A stretch of 64,000 nucleotides of DNA, taken from NCBI RefSeq assembly GCF_013387465.1, contig NZ_VYGV01000007.1, forward strand, positions 244,549 to 308,548, read 5' to 3'. The DNA is from Hydrogenophaga aromaticivorans. GTDB lineage: Bacteria > Pseudomonadota > Gammaproteobacteria > Burkholderiales > Burkholderiaceae_C. The notes beneath the pieces are model-generated. The model was not told where the DNA came from and made no database searches. It worked only from the letters and a program-made list of their open reading frames with translations. Made by a program: the position numbers and the translations under genes. Shown piece after piece: positions 46,445 to 54,871 of the stretch (its first letter is position 1; the number at the start of each line of letters is the position of its first letter).

Positions 46445-47380
46445 ATGAATTCGCAAAACGCCCCGGCCTTCACCGGCCCCCCTGCCTTCACGGCCACGCA
46501 TCGCGAGCGTGAAACGCAGGGCCAGTGGCTCATGGTCAGCGGCGGCCTGCTGCTGGGCACGCTCGGCATCTTCATCGAAGAAGCCGGCCAGCCCGCGCTC
46601 ACCGCCGTGTGGTTCCGCTGCGCCTTCGGGCTGCTCGCGCTCACCCTGTGGTTCGCGCTCTCGCGCCGCTGGGGTGAACTGTTGCTGAGCCGACGCGATG
46701 CCGCGCTGGCCATCTCGGGCGGATTGTTCATGGTGCTCAGCTGGACCCTGTTCTTCGAGGCCGTGCCGCGCACGTCCATGTCGGTGGCCACGCTGGTGGT
46801 GCATGTGCAACCCTTCCTCATCATGGTGGCGGGCACGCTCTGGCTGGGCGAGCGCGTGAGCCGCCGCCAGTGGGGCGCCGCCCTGGTGGCGCTGCTCGGT
46901 CTGGGCCTGGCCACCGGCGGGCTGGACCACGCGTTCGGGCACCAGAGCGCCGACGCGCGCTACCTGCAGGGCATCGCGCTCGCGCTCGGCGCCGCGCTGG
47001 CCTACGCCGTGGCCCCATTGCTGCTGCGCCGTGCCACCGGCGCCAGCGCATTGGTCATGGCCTGGTGGCAATGCGTGGCCGGAACCGTGGCGCTGCTGTG
47101 GTGGCCGCTCACGCAGGGCTGGCCGGCGCCCGGGCCCGCCTGGGGCTGGCTGGCGGGCATGGGGGTGGTGCACACCGGTCTGGCCTATGTGCTGGTGTAT
47201 GGCGGCGTGGCGCGCCTGTCGGCCGGGCGCATGGCCGTGCTGCAGTTCGTGTACCCGGCCAGCGCCGTGGCTTTCGACGCCCTCGTCTACGGCCGCACGC
47301 TCAGCGCCAGCCAGCTGGCCGGTGGCGTGTGCCTGCTCACGGGTCTGCTGGTGGCCGCGCGCGAAAGAGCCCGGGCCTGA
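46445..47380 (+). CDS. EamA/DMT superfamily transporter
   Basis: A 311-residue integral membrane protein with about ten helices formed of two EamA repeats (LLLGTLGIFIEEAGQPAL; LVHVQPFLIMVAGTLWLGE variant; ALVMAWWQCVAGTVALLWWPL; AVLQFVYPASAVAFDALVYG). It is a metabolite exporter or importer of unknown specificity. ATG 46445 is used; an upstream in-frame start would add 16 unusual residues. Divergent from LysR. Confidence 0.9.
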   Translation: MNSQNAPAFTGPPAFTATHRERETQGQWLMVSGGLLLGTLGIFIEEAGQPALTAVWFRCAFGLLALTLWFALSRRWGELLLSRRDAALAISGGLFMVLSWTLFFEAVPRTSMSVATLVVHVQPFLIMVAGTLWLGERVSRRQWGAALVALLGLGLATGGLDHAFGHQSADARYLQGIALALGAALAYAVAPLLLRRATGASALVMAWWQCVAGTVALLWWPLTQGWPAPGPAWGWLAGMGVVHTGLAYVLVYGGVARLSAGRMAVLQFVYPASAVAFDALVYGRTLSASQLAGGVCLLTGLLVAARERARA

Positions 47381-47475
47381 GAAGGCGAGAGACGCCACCG
47401 GGCGCTGCCGCTCCGGCTGGCATACAGTCCCTGCATGTCCCGCCCCTTCACCTTCACCCCGCCCGGGTGCACCGC

Positions 47476-47534
47476 ATGAGCGCCGCGCCGGGCCGTTCCC
47501 AAGCCAGCTCGCACCGCAGCCCGCGGGGCGAAGG
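47476..47534 (+). repeat. dispersed 59-bp repeat, copy B
   Basis: Matches copy A at 19910-19968 over 59 bases with one mismatch. Here its ATG frame is in register with the downstream DTW gene, so it could extend that protein with MSAAPGRSQASSHRSP at the N-terminus. It ends in GGGCGAAGG, which also supplies a ribosome binding site for GTG 47542. Confidence 0.85.
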
Positions 47535-47541
47535 TACTCCA

Positions 47542-48288
47542 GTGAACGCTCACGCCGTCTCGCGCCTGCGCACCGCCCGCCTGGCCGTCAGCTCCAAGCC
47601 CTACGTGGCCCGCGGCTCCGGTCTGGGGCGCTGCCCCTGCTGCCGCCTCGTTGCCAGCCACTGCATCTGCGCGCTGCGCCCGCAGGTGCCCACCCGAGCG
47701 GGCGTGTGCCTGATCATGGGCGACATCGAAGCGCTCAAGCCCAGCAACACCGGCTGGCTGATCGCCGACGTGGTGGCCGACACCTGGGCCTTCGGCTGGG
47801 CCCGCACCGCGGTGGACCCGGCGCTGCTGGCGCTGCTGGCCGATCCGCAGTGGCAACCCTATGTGGTGTTCCCCGGTGACTACGTGGAACCCGGGCGTGT
47901 GCTGACCGCGCTGCCGCCTGCCGAGGACCAGGAAGCCGGGCAGGGCGGCAAGCGCCCGCTGTTCATCCTGCTCGACGGCACCTGGTCCGAGGCGCGCAAG
48001 ATGTTTCGCAAGAGCCCGTATCTGGACCGCCTGCCCGTGCTCAGCCTGCACCCCGAACAGGTGTCCAACTACCGGCTGCGCCGCTCCACGCATGAGCACC
48101 ACTTCTGCACCTCCGAAGTGGCCGCGCTGTGTTTCGAACTGGCCGGAGAACAGCGTGCCGCCGACACGCTCGCCGCCTGGCTCGACGTGTTCACCGACCA
48201 CTACCTCAGCATCCGGCAGCAGCTGCCGCTGGACTGGGCCAGCGAGCCGCACCAGCGCCTGCAGGCGCTGGCGATGACCGCGCGCTGA
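47542..48288 (+). CDS. DTW-domain tRNA-uridine aminocarboxypropyltransferase
   Basis: A 248-residue protein of the DTW family (TapT/YfiP type), which adds aminocarboxypropyl groups to tRNA or rRNA uridines using SAM. The DGTW motif appears as ILLDGTWSEARKM, with zinc-type cysteines in GRCPCCRLVASHCICAL. LSLHPEQVSNYRLRRSTHEHHFCTSEVAAL is the typical C-terminal block. GTG 47542 is favoured because GAAGG precedes it; ATG 47476, inside the repeat, is an alternative in the same frame. Confidence 0.88.
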   Translation: MNAHAVSRLRTARLAVSSKPYVARGSGLGRCPCCRLVASHCICALRPQVPTRAGVCLIMGDIEALKPSNTGWLIADVVADTWAFGWARTAVDPALLALLADPQWQPYVVFPGDYVEPGRVLTALPPAEDQEAGQGGKRPLFILLDGTWSEARKMFRKSPYLDRLPVLSLHPEQVSNYRLRRSTHEHHFCTSEVAALCFELAGEQRAADTLAAWLDVFTDHYLSIRQQLPLDWASEPHQRLQALAMTAR

Positions 48289-48307
48289 AACGCGGGCGGG
48301 ACCGCGC

Positions 48308-48754
48308 TCAGCCCGGAATCTCCGGCTCCACCAGCAGCGCCAGCAACTGCAGCGACTGCTGCCAGCCCAGGTAGCAGGCTTCGGTGGGGATCATGGCCGG
48401 AATGCCCTGCTGCACCGCGGTCAGCTCCGTGCCCACCGACACCGCCTTGAGCGTGATGGTGGTGATCATCTGGCCGGGCAGGTTCGGGTCGTCGAACACG
48501 TCGGTGTTCACGATGCGCTCGTTGGGCACCAGCTCCAGGTACTTGCCGCCAAAGGCGTGCACGTGGCCGCTGCTCAGGTTGGTGAACTGCATGCGGTAGA
48601 CGCCGCCCACCTTCGCGTCCATTTCCAGCACGCGGCCGGTGAAGCCGTGCGGCGGCAGCCATTTGGCCATCGCGTCGGGGTCGAGGAAGGCGCGGTAGAC
48701 GCGTTCGGGCGGTGCGGTCAAGACGCGGTGCAGGGTGACGGTGCCGGTGGTCAT
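48308..48754 (-). CDS. SRPBCC/AHSA1 domain protein
   Basis: A 148-residue START-like protein of the AHSA1 type. VTLHRVLTAPPERVYRAFLDPDAMAKWLPPHGFTGRV and FGGKYLELVPNERIVNTDVFDDP are typical. These domains bind hydrophobic ligands or act as chaperone activators. Function unknown. It converges with the DTW gene. Confidence 0.88.
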   Translation of the reverse strand: MTTGTVTLHRVLTAPPERVYRAFLDPDAMAKWLPPHGFTGRVLEMDAKVGGVYRMQFTNLSSGHVHAFGGKYLELVPNERIVNTDVFDDPNLPGQMITTITLKAVSVGTELTAVQQGIPAMIPTEACYLGWQQSLQLLALLVEPEIPG

Positions 48755-48970
48755 GGGGAATCTCCTGGGTGGCGGTTCGATGGATGCGGGACGGTGCTGC
48801 AGTCAGCTCGCGCGTCCACAAGGGTACGACGAACGGGGGTGGCCGGTTTCGACAAGCCGGGTGAAAGCCACCTTGGCGCAACAGCCACCTGTGCCTATCA
48901 TGGTCCGCAAAGCCAGGCGCCTGGTGGCACGGCTGGCGTCTCCGGTGTTCACTCTCAAAGGGGCAGCGAC

Positions 48971-49258
48971 ATGAACGACGTTGACCAACTTTCACCCGTC
49001 AAGCAAGGGCTGTGGTTTTACGGCGGCGTGACCACCTGCCATGTGCGCATCGTGCGCCACCACACCTTGTTTGGTACCGGCAACGCCGACGACCCGCCCG
49101 AACTCGCCACCGATCACGCCGTGGAGTGTTTCTACATCCGCTTCGACAAACCCCACACGCCCGTGCCCTGGCTGGACGGCGGCGCGGCCCTCTCGCTGCG
49201 CGAGGCCGTGTTCCTGGCCGAACGCAGGCTCGGCCCTGTGGTCAGCTGGGCTGACTGA
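48971..49258 (+). CDS. conserved hypothetical protein
   Basis: A 95-residue soluble protein, MNDVDQLSPVKQGLWFYGGVTTC onwards, with a conserved-looking HHTLFGTGNADDPPELATDH stretch and a C-terminal LREAVFLAERRLGPV helix. I cannot name the family. It is convergent with the DUF2322 gene (8 bases apart). ATG is preceded by GGGGCAGCGAC, a moderate ribosome binding site. Confidence 0.6.
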   Translation: MNDVDQLSPVKQGLWFYGGVTTCHVRIVRHHTLFGTGNADDPPELATDHAVECFYIRFDKPHTPVPWLDGGAALSLREAVFLAERRLGPVVSWAD

Positions 49259-49266
49259 ACGCAACC

Positions 49267-49593
49267 TCAGGCGCTTGCCGCTGGCACCGGCCGCACCGCG
49301 TAGCTCGCCGTGCCTTGTGCCCAGACCAGCAGGCGGTCGATGTTCGGGTGTTTGCCCGGGTGCGTGCGCGCATCGGAGGTGTGCTCGGCGTACCAGTCCA
49401 GCCCCAGCGCCGCGGCTTCGGGCGTGATGCGGCCGCCGTGCATCGCGGCCAGGGCGGCGTACACCGCCAGCGAACCGGTCTGGCCCGGCCTGTTTTCAAT
49501 CGTGGCCAACACCGCGCCGTGGGCGTCCAGCAGTTGCAGCGCGGCGAGGTGGTGGGTGGCGGGCAGGGTCTTGAGTCGCTCGGTGAAGTTCAT
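49267..49593 (-). CDS. DUF2322 family protein
   Basis: A 108-residue protein of the DUF2322 family: LAALQLLDAHGAVLATIENRPGQTGSLAVYAALAA, GLDWYAEHTSDARTHPGKHPNIDRLL and the Val-rich end. The family is small, soluble and found in betaproteobacteria and gammaproteobacteria. Function unknown. ATG 49593 gives the family start; longer starts add unrelated residues. Confidence 0.85.
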   Translation of the reverse strand: MNFTERLKTLPATHHLAALQLLDAHGAVLATIENRPGQTGSLAVYAALAAMHGGRITPEAAALGLDWYAEHTSDARTHPGKHPNIDRLLVWAQGTASYAVRPVPAASA

Positions 49594-49768
49594 GCTGGTT
49601 CGGGGTTTTCGCAGTGGCTCCGATTCTTCCCGATTCATGTAAACCATGCGAAATTTTGTTGTGCCGTTCATAGACGGCCGCTGTGCGCAAGCTTGCGCGC
49701 CAGCGCTGGCTCATGAAAACCGCGGTGTAGGATGGGCAGCCTCCCAACCACCAACCAGGTGACGAGGC

Positions 49769-50629
49769 ATGAACCCACCGACTTCCCGGCTCCCCGTACT
49801 CATCGCTGCCCTGGTCGCGCTCGCCGTGGCGGGCTACTTCGGCTGGCAGCACTTCAAACCCGTGCAGGCGCCGTTGGCCCCGGTCGCTGCGCCCTCGGCC
49901 GCCGCACCGGAAGCGCCACCTGCGCCCGCGGTCCCCGAGCCCACAGCCCCCGCCATTGAGCACCCCGTCGAGGCGCCGGTGGCCGATGCCGCCAGCGAGC
50001 CCACCGCGCTGCCCGCGCTGGACGGCTCCGACGAACACGTCAGCGGGTTGCTCTCGGGCTTGCTCAGCCGCAAGAACCTGCTCACTTTCCTGCAGCTCGA
50101 CGGCTTCGTGCGGCGGGCGGTGGCCACGGTGGATAACCTGGCGCGCTCGCAGGCGCCGGTGATGGTCTGGCCCGTCATCCCCACGCCCCAGCGTTTCACC
50201 ACGCAACGCGGTGAGAACGGCGTTGATACCATCCACCCCGGCAACAGCCAGCGTTATGTGCCGCTGGTGCTGATGATCGAATCGGTGGACACCGGCAAGG
50301 CCGTGGACCTGTACCGCAGCCTCTACCCCCTGTTTCAGCAGGCCTACGAAGAGCTGGGCTTTCCGGGCCGCTATTTCAACGACCGGCTGGTCCAGGTGCT
50401 CGACCACCTGATCGCCACACCGGTGCCCACCGAACCGCTGGCCGTCACCCTCGTGGACGTCAAAGGCACCGTCCCGTCAACGCGCCCCTGGGTGCGCTAC
50501 GAACTGGCCGACCCGGCCCTGGAGTCCCTGTCGGCCGGGCGAAAGATGCTGCTGCGCACCGGCCCGGACAACCAGCGGCGTTTGCAGGCCAAGCTGAAAG
50601 ACATCCGCCAGCGTGTGGCCAAGCCCTGA
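49769..50629 (+). CDS. DUF3014 domain-containing membrane-anchored protein
   Basis: A 286-residue protein with an N-terminal transmembrane segment (LPVLIAALVALAVAGYFGW), a Pro/Ala linker (residues 33-80) and the DUF3014 domain (LLSGLLSRKNLLTFLQLDGFVRRAVATVDNLARS; FGRYFNDRLVQVLDHLIATP variant; RPWVRYELADPALESLSAGRKMLLRTGP). It probably faces the periplasm. Function unknown. It is followed by an M14-type peptidase gene 30 bases later. Confidence 0.88.
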   Translation: MNPPTSRLPVLIAALVALAVAGYFGWQHFKPVQAPLAPVAAPSAAAPEAPPAPAVPEPTAPAIEHPVEAPVADAASEPTALPALDGSDEHVSGLLSGLLSRKNLLTFLQLDGFVRRAVATVDNLARSQAPVMVWPVIPTPQRFTTQRGENGVDTIHPGNSQRYVPLVLMIESVDTGKAVDLYRSLYPLFQQAYEELGFPGRYFNDRLVQVLDHLIATPVPTEPLAVTLVDVKGTVPSTRPWVRYELADPALESLSAGRKMLLRTGPDNQRRLQAKLKDIRQRVAKP

Positions 50630-50659
50630 GTGCCCTGGCCAAAGACGGAAACACCACCC

Positions 50660-51580
50660 ATGACCCATCCAGCCTTCTATCCCATCGGCACCCCCGGCCA
50701 GGCCTGGGGACCCGCTGAAGTGGCCGCCTGGCGCGCGCAGCTGGTGCGCCAGCGCAGCTACGCCGATGATGTGCTGACCGTGTTCGAGCGGCTGCGTGCG
50801 CGCTTCGAGGTGTTGCCCTATGGGGAGGTGTTGTATGGGAGCGATGTGTATCCGCTCTTTGCCCTGCAGAGCCTTGAATGGCAAGCCGGCCTGCCGGGCG
50901 TGCTCGTGACGGGTGGCGTGCACGGCTACGAGACCAGCGGCGTGCACGGTGCGCTGGATTTTCTGGACCAGCACGCCGAGGTCTACGCCGGCCGGGTGAA
51001 CCTGCTGGTAGCGCCCTGCGTGAGCCCGTGGGGCTACGAACGCATCCACCGCTGGAACTTCGACGCCATCGACCCGAACCGCTCGTTCAAGGAACCCAGC
51101 GCGGCGCAGGAATCCGCCGCGCTGATGCGGCTGGTGGCGCCCTTGCTGGGCCAGTTTGCCGTGCACATCGACCTGCACGAAACCACCGACACCGATGCGT
51201 CGGAGTTCAGCCCGGCGAAGGCGGCGCGCGATGGTGTGCCCTACACCCCCGTGCACATCCCAGACGGCTTCTACCTCGTGGACGACACCGAGAACCCGCA
51301 GCCCGAATTCCAGCAGGCCATCATCGCGGCGGTGGAGCGCGTCACACACATCGCGCCGTCCGATGCCCAGGGCGGCCTCATCGGCTCGCCCCAGTTCGAC
51401 CGCGGCGTGATCCGCTACCCGCTGAAGTCGCTCGGCCTGTGCGCCAGCATCACGGGCGCCCGCTACACCACGACCACCGAGGTCTACCCCGACAGCCCGC
51501 GGGCGACGCCCGAGCAGTGCAACGCCGCGCAGGCCGCGGCGGTGTGCGCGGCCATCGACTTCGTGCTCGCGCAGCGCTGA
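50660..51580 (+). CDS. M14 family metallocarboxypeptidase-like protein
   Basis: A 306-residue zinc peptidase of the M14/succinylglutamate-desuccinylase-like group. The first zinc pair is in VTGGVHGYETSGVHGALDFL (His and Glu), the third ligand in HIDLHETTD, and YTTTTEVYPDSP carries the catalytic Glu-type segment. No signal peptide is seen. Substrate unknown. Start ATG 50660; an ATG 30 bases upstream is possible. Confidence 0.85.
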   Translation: MTHPAFYPIGTPGQAWGPAEVAAWRAQLVRQRSYADDVLTVFERLRARFEVLPYGEVLYGSDVYPLFALQSLEWQAGLPGVLVTGGVHGYETSGVHGALDFLDQHAEVYAGRVNLLVAPCVSPWGYERIHRWNFDAIDPNRSFKEPSAAQESAALMRLVAPLLGQFAVHIDLHETTDTDASEFSPAKAARDGVPYTPVHIPDGFYLVDDTENPQPEFQQAIIAAVERVTHIAPSDAQGGLIGSPQFDRGVIRYPLKSLGLCASITGARYTTTTEVYPDSPRATPEQCNAAQAAAVCAAIDFVLAQR

Positions 51581-51614
51581 CGCGCCAAGGCTTTCGAGCG
51601 TGGAGCCCTGTCGA

Positions 51615-52238
51615 TCAGACCTCCACCGCCTCCACCTCGATCACGCCATCGAACAGGTCGATCGCCGTGGCCGCCACCTGTGCCGTGTCGACATACGCGT
51701 AGGCACCCACACCCACCGCGCCCACGATCGGCACCCAGCGCGCCACGCCCTTGCCCAGCAGCCGCTGCGCCAGCTTTGTGCCGATGCGCCGCGTGATCGC
51801 GCGGATCAGCATCGGCGAAGCGCGCCGCACCAGCGTGCGCTGGCCCACGCGCACCACCAGATCGCGCACGCCCTGCGCCGCCGTGTGCTGGAACAGGCAA
51901 TACACCACCTGCTCGGACGTCAGCGTGGATCGCTGGCCGTACAGGGCCGCCAGGTCGGCCACCAGCTGCTTCTGGATCTTCCAGACCCCCACCATTTCGG
52001 GCAACAGCGTCAACCAGCCCAGCGGACCCGGCGGCAGCGCCAGCGCGCCAGCCGCCAGCGCCGCCTTGGCCGCCGCGGCGTTGGCCTTCTTGCGCGCATC
52101 GTCCGCGGGCGTCTGGCTCTTGCGCTCCTTCGAGCTGGGCACCTGGCCCACCAGCGACAGGATCGCCTGGCTGATCAGGTGGGAGCCCGAATCCTCGGGC
52201 GGTTCGACCTTGGTGGCCGGTTTCTTGCGGGTTGCCAT
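51615..52238 (-). CDS. EcsC-like helical membrane-associated protein
   Basis: A 207-residue protein: a charged N-terminus (residues 1-50), then the EcsC-type block PGPLGWLTLLPEMVGVWKIQKQLVADLAALYG (residues about 70-101) and two more hydrophobic helices near 165-190. The block aligns without gaps to residues 69-101 of the AT-rich cargo protein at 62143-63162 (PGPIGMLAIVPELVLV...YDVAAAHGQ). This one has no TerB domain. It may associate with the membrane. Function unknown. Confidence 0.72.
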   Translation of the reverse strand: MATRKKPATKVEPPEDSGSHLISQAILSLVGQVPSSKERKSQTPADDARKKANAAAAKAALAAGALALPPGPLGWLTLLPEMVGVWKIQKQLVADLAALYGQRSTLTSEQVVYCLFQHTAAQGVRDLVVRVGQRTLVRRASPMLIRAITRRIGTKLAQRLLGKGVARWVPIVGAVGVGAYAYVDTAQVAATAIDLFDGVIEVEAVEV

Positions 52239-52318
52239 GAAAACTCCTTCGGGTGACGCGCCCCTGGCGCTCCTGCCTGATCAGCATATCCTTGCCAGCC
52301 TGACACACCCTGCCGCGC

Positions 52319-52981
52319 ATGTACACCCCAACCCGCCCCTCCCGGCCCCGCGTGCTGCTCACGGGCTTCGACGCCTTCGGTGGCGATGCCATCAACCCCA
52401 GCTGGCTCGCCGTGCGTGCGCTGCATGGCCGGCAGATGGCAGGGCATGCGGTGGTGGCGGCCCAGTTGCCCACCGTGTTTGGTGAAGCCCTGCGCGCGCT
52501 GCACGTGCTGCTGGTCAAGCACCAGCCCGCGCTGGTGATCTGCGTGGGGCAGGCCGGTGGCCGCAGCGCCCTCTCGCTGGAGCGCATCGCCATCAACGTG
52601 GATGACGCCCCCATCCCCGACAACGCCGGGGCCCAGCCCATCGACGCGCCCGTGGCGCCCGGCGCACCCGCCGCCTATTTCAGCACCCTGCCCATCAAGG
52701 CCATGCTCGCCGCGCTGCAGCGCGAAGGCCTGCCCGCCGAGGTGTCACAGACCGCGGGCACTTTCGTCTGCAACCACGTGTTCTACGGCCTCATGCACAC
52801 CATCGCCGCCAACCCCGAACTGCGCCACACGCGCGGCGGCTTCGTGCACGTGCCCTGGCTGCCCGAGCAGGGCACACCCAGCATGGCGCTGGACGACGTG
52901 GTGCGGGGTCTGCGCGTGGCGGTGCGCGCCGCACTGACTACTCCACAAGACACACTGCTGGCTGGTGGCGCCACGCACTGA
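52319..52981 (+). CDS. pcp: pyroglutamyl-peptidase I
   Basis: A 220-residue cysteine peptidase (C15) that removes N-terminal pyroglutamate. LLTGFDAFGGDAINPSW is the diagnostic start; the catalytic residues are Glu89 (SLERIAIN), Cys151 (GTFVCNHVFYGLMH) and His177 (FVHVPWLPEQ), with spacings close to the known E81-C144-H168. Cytosolic. Divergent from the EcsC-like gene. Confidence 0.93.
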   Translation: MYTPTRPSRPRVLLTGFDAFGGDAINPSWLAVRALHGRQMAGHAVVAAQLPTVFGEALRALHVLLVKHQPALVICVGQAGGRSALSLERIAINVDDAPIPDNAGAQPIDAPVAPGAPAAYFSTLPIKAMLAALQREGLPAEVSQTAGTFVCNHVFYGLMHTIAANPELRHTRGGFVHVPWLPEQGTPSMALDDVVRGLRVAVRAALTTPQDTLLAGGATH

Positions 52982-53018
52982 AGCGCTCGGCTTGTTTCGA
53001 GCGGTGGCGTTCAGCTTT

Positions 53019-53729
53019 TCAGACCGGCTTCAACAATTTGCGCAGGGCGCGAATCTTTTGCCAGAGCACCGCCTTGGGCAGGGTTATCGCCATGGCCTGC
53101 ATGCAGCGCTCCAGCCAGCCGTGGCGTTCTTGCAGGCGGTCGATGGCCTTGCCCAGATCGCGCGACACCGCGGGGCCATAGGCCTGTTGTGCCTTGGCCA
53201 ACGCCAAACGCAACGCCGGCAAGCGCTGGCCCATCATCGCCAGGTCGATCACGTCGCGGCTGAACACGCCGTCATCCGCCTGCCGGTCCGAATTGGCCAG
53301 CAGCTTGGATGTGGCCAGATCCAGCGGCGTGAGCGTACCGATGCCGCAAACCACATCGTCCTTGCCCGGCGCTTCCAGCTCGATGCGTGCCTCGCGTACG
53401 ATTTCGAACTTGATGGCCTGGCCGTCCATCTGCAGCACCGTGCGCAGGCCGTACTGATCGGCCCTCACCTCGCGCAACATCACCAGCGGTTGAGCGCCTG
53501 TCCGAACCACGGCGTTGATGCCCTCGATGCCCGTGAGCAACTGCCGCAGTTCGCGGTAGCCTGCAGCGTCTGACACCAGGAAATCGATGTCCACCGACTC
53601 GCGGTATTCGCCGTGGCGCAGGGCGATGCAGGTACCGCCGCCAAACAGGCAGCCATGCTGGCGCAGCACCTCGCCGTCCAGCGCGGCCAGCACATGTGCA
53701 ATGCGCTGGTGGTGCGGGCGTTCAAACAT
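53019..53729 (-). CDS. AbiEii/AbiGii-type nucleotidyltransferase toxin
   Basis: A 236-residue nucleotidyltransferase of the AbiEii family. GGGTCIALRHGEYRESVDIDFL (residues 30-50) gives the glycine motif and the Asp47-x-Asp49 metal pair. The C-terminus is helical. AbiEii toxins transfer nucleotides, in some cases to tRNA, and give phage abortive infection. Its 3' partner on the same strand is an XRE protein overlapping by 8 bases, in the usual antitoxin-toxin order. Confidence 0.85.
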   Translation of the reverse strand: MFERPHHQRIAHVLAALDGEVLRQHGCLFGGGTCIALRHGEYRESVDIDFLVSDAAGYRELRQLLTGIEGINAVVRTGAQPLVMLREVRADQYGLRTVLQMDGQAIKFEIVREARIELEAPGKDDVVCGIGTLTPLDLATSKLLANSDRQADDGVFSRDVIDLAMMGQRLPALRLALAKAQQAYGPAVSRDLGKAIDRLQERHGWLERCMQAMAITLPKAVLWQKIRALRKLLKPV

Positions 53730-54237
53730 CGGGTGTACCTACGACCGCAGAACCACCACCCAGACCCGTGCGCAGCGCCTGCAGCAGCGCCAGCTCGGCT
53801 GGCAACATGGCCGCCGTGTCCAGATGGCGCGCATTGCGCTCATAAATGCCCAGGGCCTCCATGGGCGTGAGCGTGTCGGTGCCGTGCACCTGCCAGGCCA
53901 GTGCCTTCAGCTGCGGGTAGTCAGCCAGGCGCACGCGCACCGGTATCCAGTCGGCCAGCTCCTTTGGCTGGGGGCTTCCGCCCGTGGCATCGGTGTCCTC
54001 GTCGTTGCGCGCCAGCAGCTTCATGCCCAGTGCGGCCATCGCATTGGCCCAGGCGCCCGCCGTCACCGACGGCTCGCCTTTTTCAATCCGGTGCAGCGTC
54101 ACGCGCGACATGCCCGCCGCCTCTGCAGCCGCTGTGCTGCTCACCCGCAGGACCTTGCGGCGCGCACGAAGCTGCTCGCCCAGCGCATGCAGCTGGGCGG
54201 CGCTTTGTTCGGAGGAGAGTGGTGGTTTGGCTGGCAT
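53722..54237 (-). CDS. XRE-family antitoxin of the AbiEii-like pair
   Basis: A 171-residue protein with an N-terminal HTH_3 (residues about 16-75: ALGEQLRARRKVLRVSSTAAAEAAGMSRVTLHRIEKGEPSV) and a C-terminal helical domain. It overlaps the toxin start and lies first in the operon, with a palindromic promoter region that its product probably binds. Its start codon is embedded in the left arm of the outer palindrome. Confidence 0.85.
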   Translation of the reverse strand: MPAKPPLSSEQSAAQLHALGEQLRARRKVLRVSSTAAAEAAGMSRVTLHRIEKGEPSVTAGAWANAMAALGMKLLARNDEDTDATGGSPQPKELADWIPVRVRLADYPQLKALAWQVHGTDTLTPMEALGIYERNARHLDTAAMLPAELALLQALRTGLGGGSAVVGTPDV

Positions 54238-54289
54238 TTGTTTCTCATTTTGTTCAAATATAGATATTTGTCAAGTATGAGAAACAAAT
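54236..54289. promoter_or_regulatory. concentric double palindrome upstream of the XRE/AbiEii pair
   Basis: Outer arms ATTTGTTTCTCAT (54236-54248) and ATGAGAAACAAAT (54277-54289) are a perfect 13-bp inverted repeat; inside, CAAATAT-AG-ATATTTG (54255-54270) is a perfect 16-bp palindrome sharing exactly the same centre. The start codon of the XRE gene lies in the left outer arm. A strong candidate autoregulatory operator. Confidence 0.7.
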
Positions 54290-54369
54290 AATTGTAGATT
54301 GGACGCGTCCGATCCAGTGGCGGGACGCACCACTACGGTTGCCACCCCCAAACCTGCCAAAGTTCGTGT

Positions 54370-54705
54370 TCAACGTGCTGGCGGCATGGGACGATTCTGG
54401 AAGTGGCGCATCTGGTTCGCATCGAACTCTTCGCGGCTGAGGCCACCGTCGCCATGGGTGTCGATCTCCTTGAAGTCCAGCGCCTGGCTCAGACCGCGCA
54501 TGGCGCGGCCTTCGCTGGCGCGCTCGGCGATGCGCTTGCTGCGGGCGTCGATGAACTCCTGCTCGGTGATGCGGCCGTCGCCGTTGCCATCGAAGTCGGC
54601 GAAGACGGGCATGGGTCCCGGCCCCATGGGGCGCGTGGATGGCTGGGCCGCTGCGGGCAAGGCTATGAACAAGGCGGCCAGGCTGGCCATATAAGACAGT
54701 TTCAT
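54370..54705 (-). CDS. secreted EF-hand protein
   Basis: A 111-residue secreted calcium-binding protein. Signal peptide MASLAALFIALPAAA. Two EF-hand loops are visible: DGNGDGRITEQE (Asp39, Asn41, Asp43, Gly44, Ile46, Glu50) and DTHGDGGLSREE (Asp82, His84, Asp86, Glu93), the second less canonical because of the His. It lies divergent from, and next to, the XRE/toxin operator region. Function unknown. Confidence 0.85.
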   Translation of the reverse strand: MKLSYMASLAALFIALPAAAQPSTRPMGPGPMPVFADFDGNGDGRITEQEFIDARSKRIAERASEGRAMRGLSQALDFKEIDTHGDGGLSREEFDANQMRHFQNRPMPPAR

Positions 54706-54871
54706 GGTGTGCTCCTGAAGGGGGAACCTGCAGGATGGCCCTCAGGCGCTCCATGCACCTTGCGAACCGTCAAGCGAGCGAAGCGCATCCATGCCCTTGG
54801 TGCATGCAGATGGGGTCAGTCGGGCAGCAGACACAGGGCCTGACTTCCAGCGGACCCCCGGGGCCAAGCCC

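Noticed and set aside
48913..48924. Perfect palindrome CCAGGCGCCTGG upstream of the hypothetical gene at 48971
   Set aside because: Pure GC and short, so expected by chance here; no link to a regulator.
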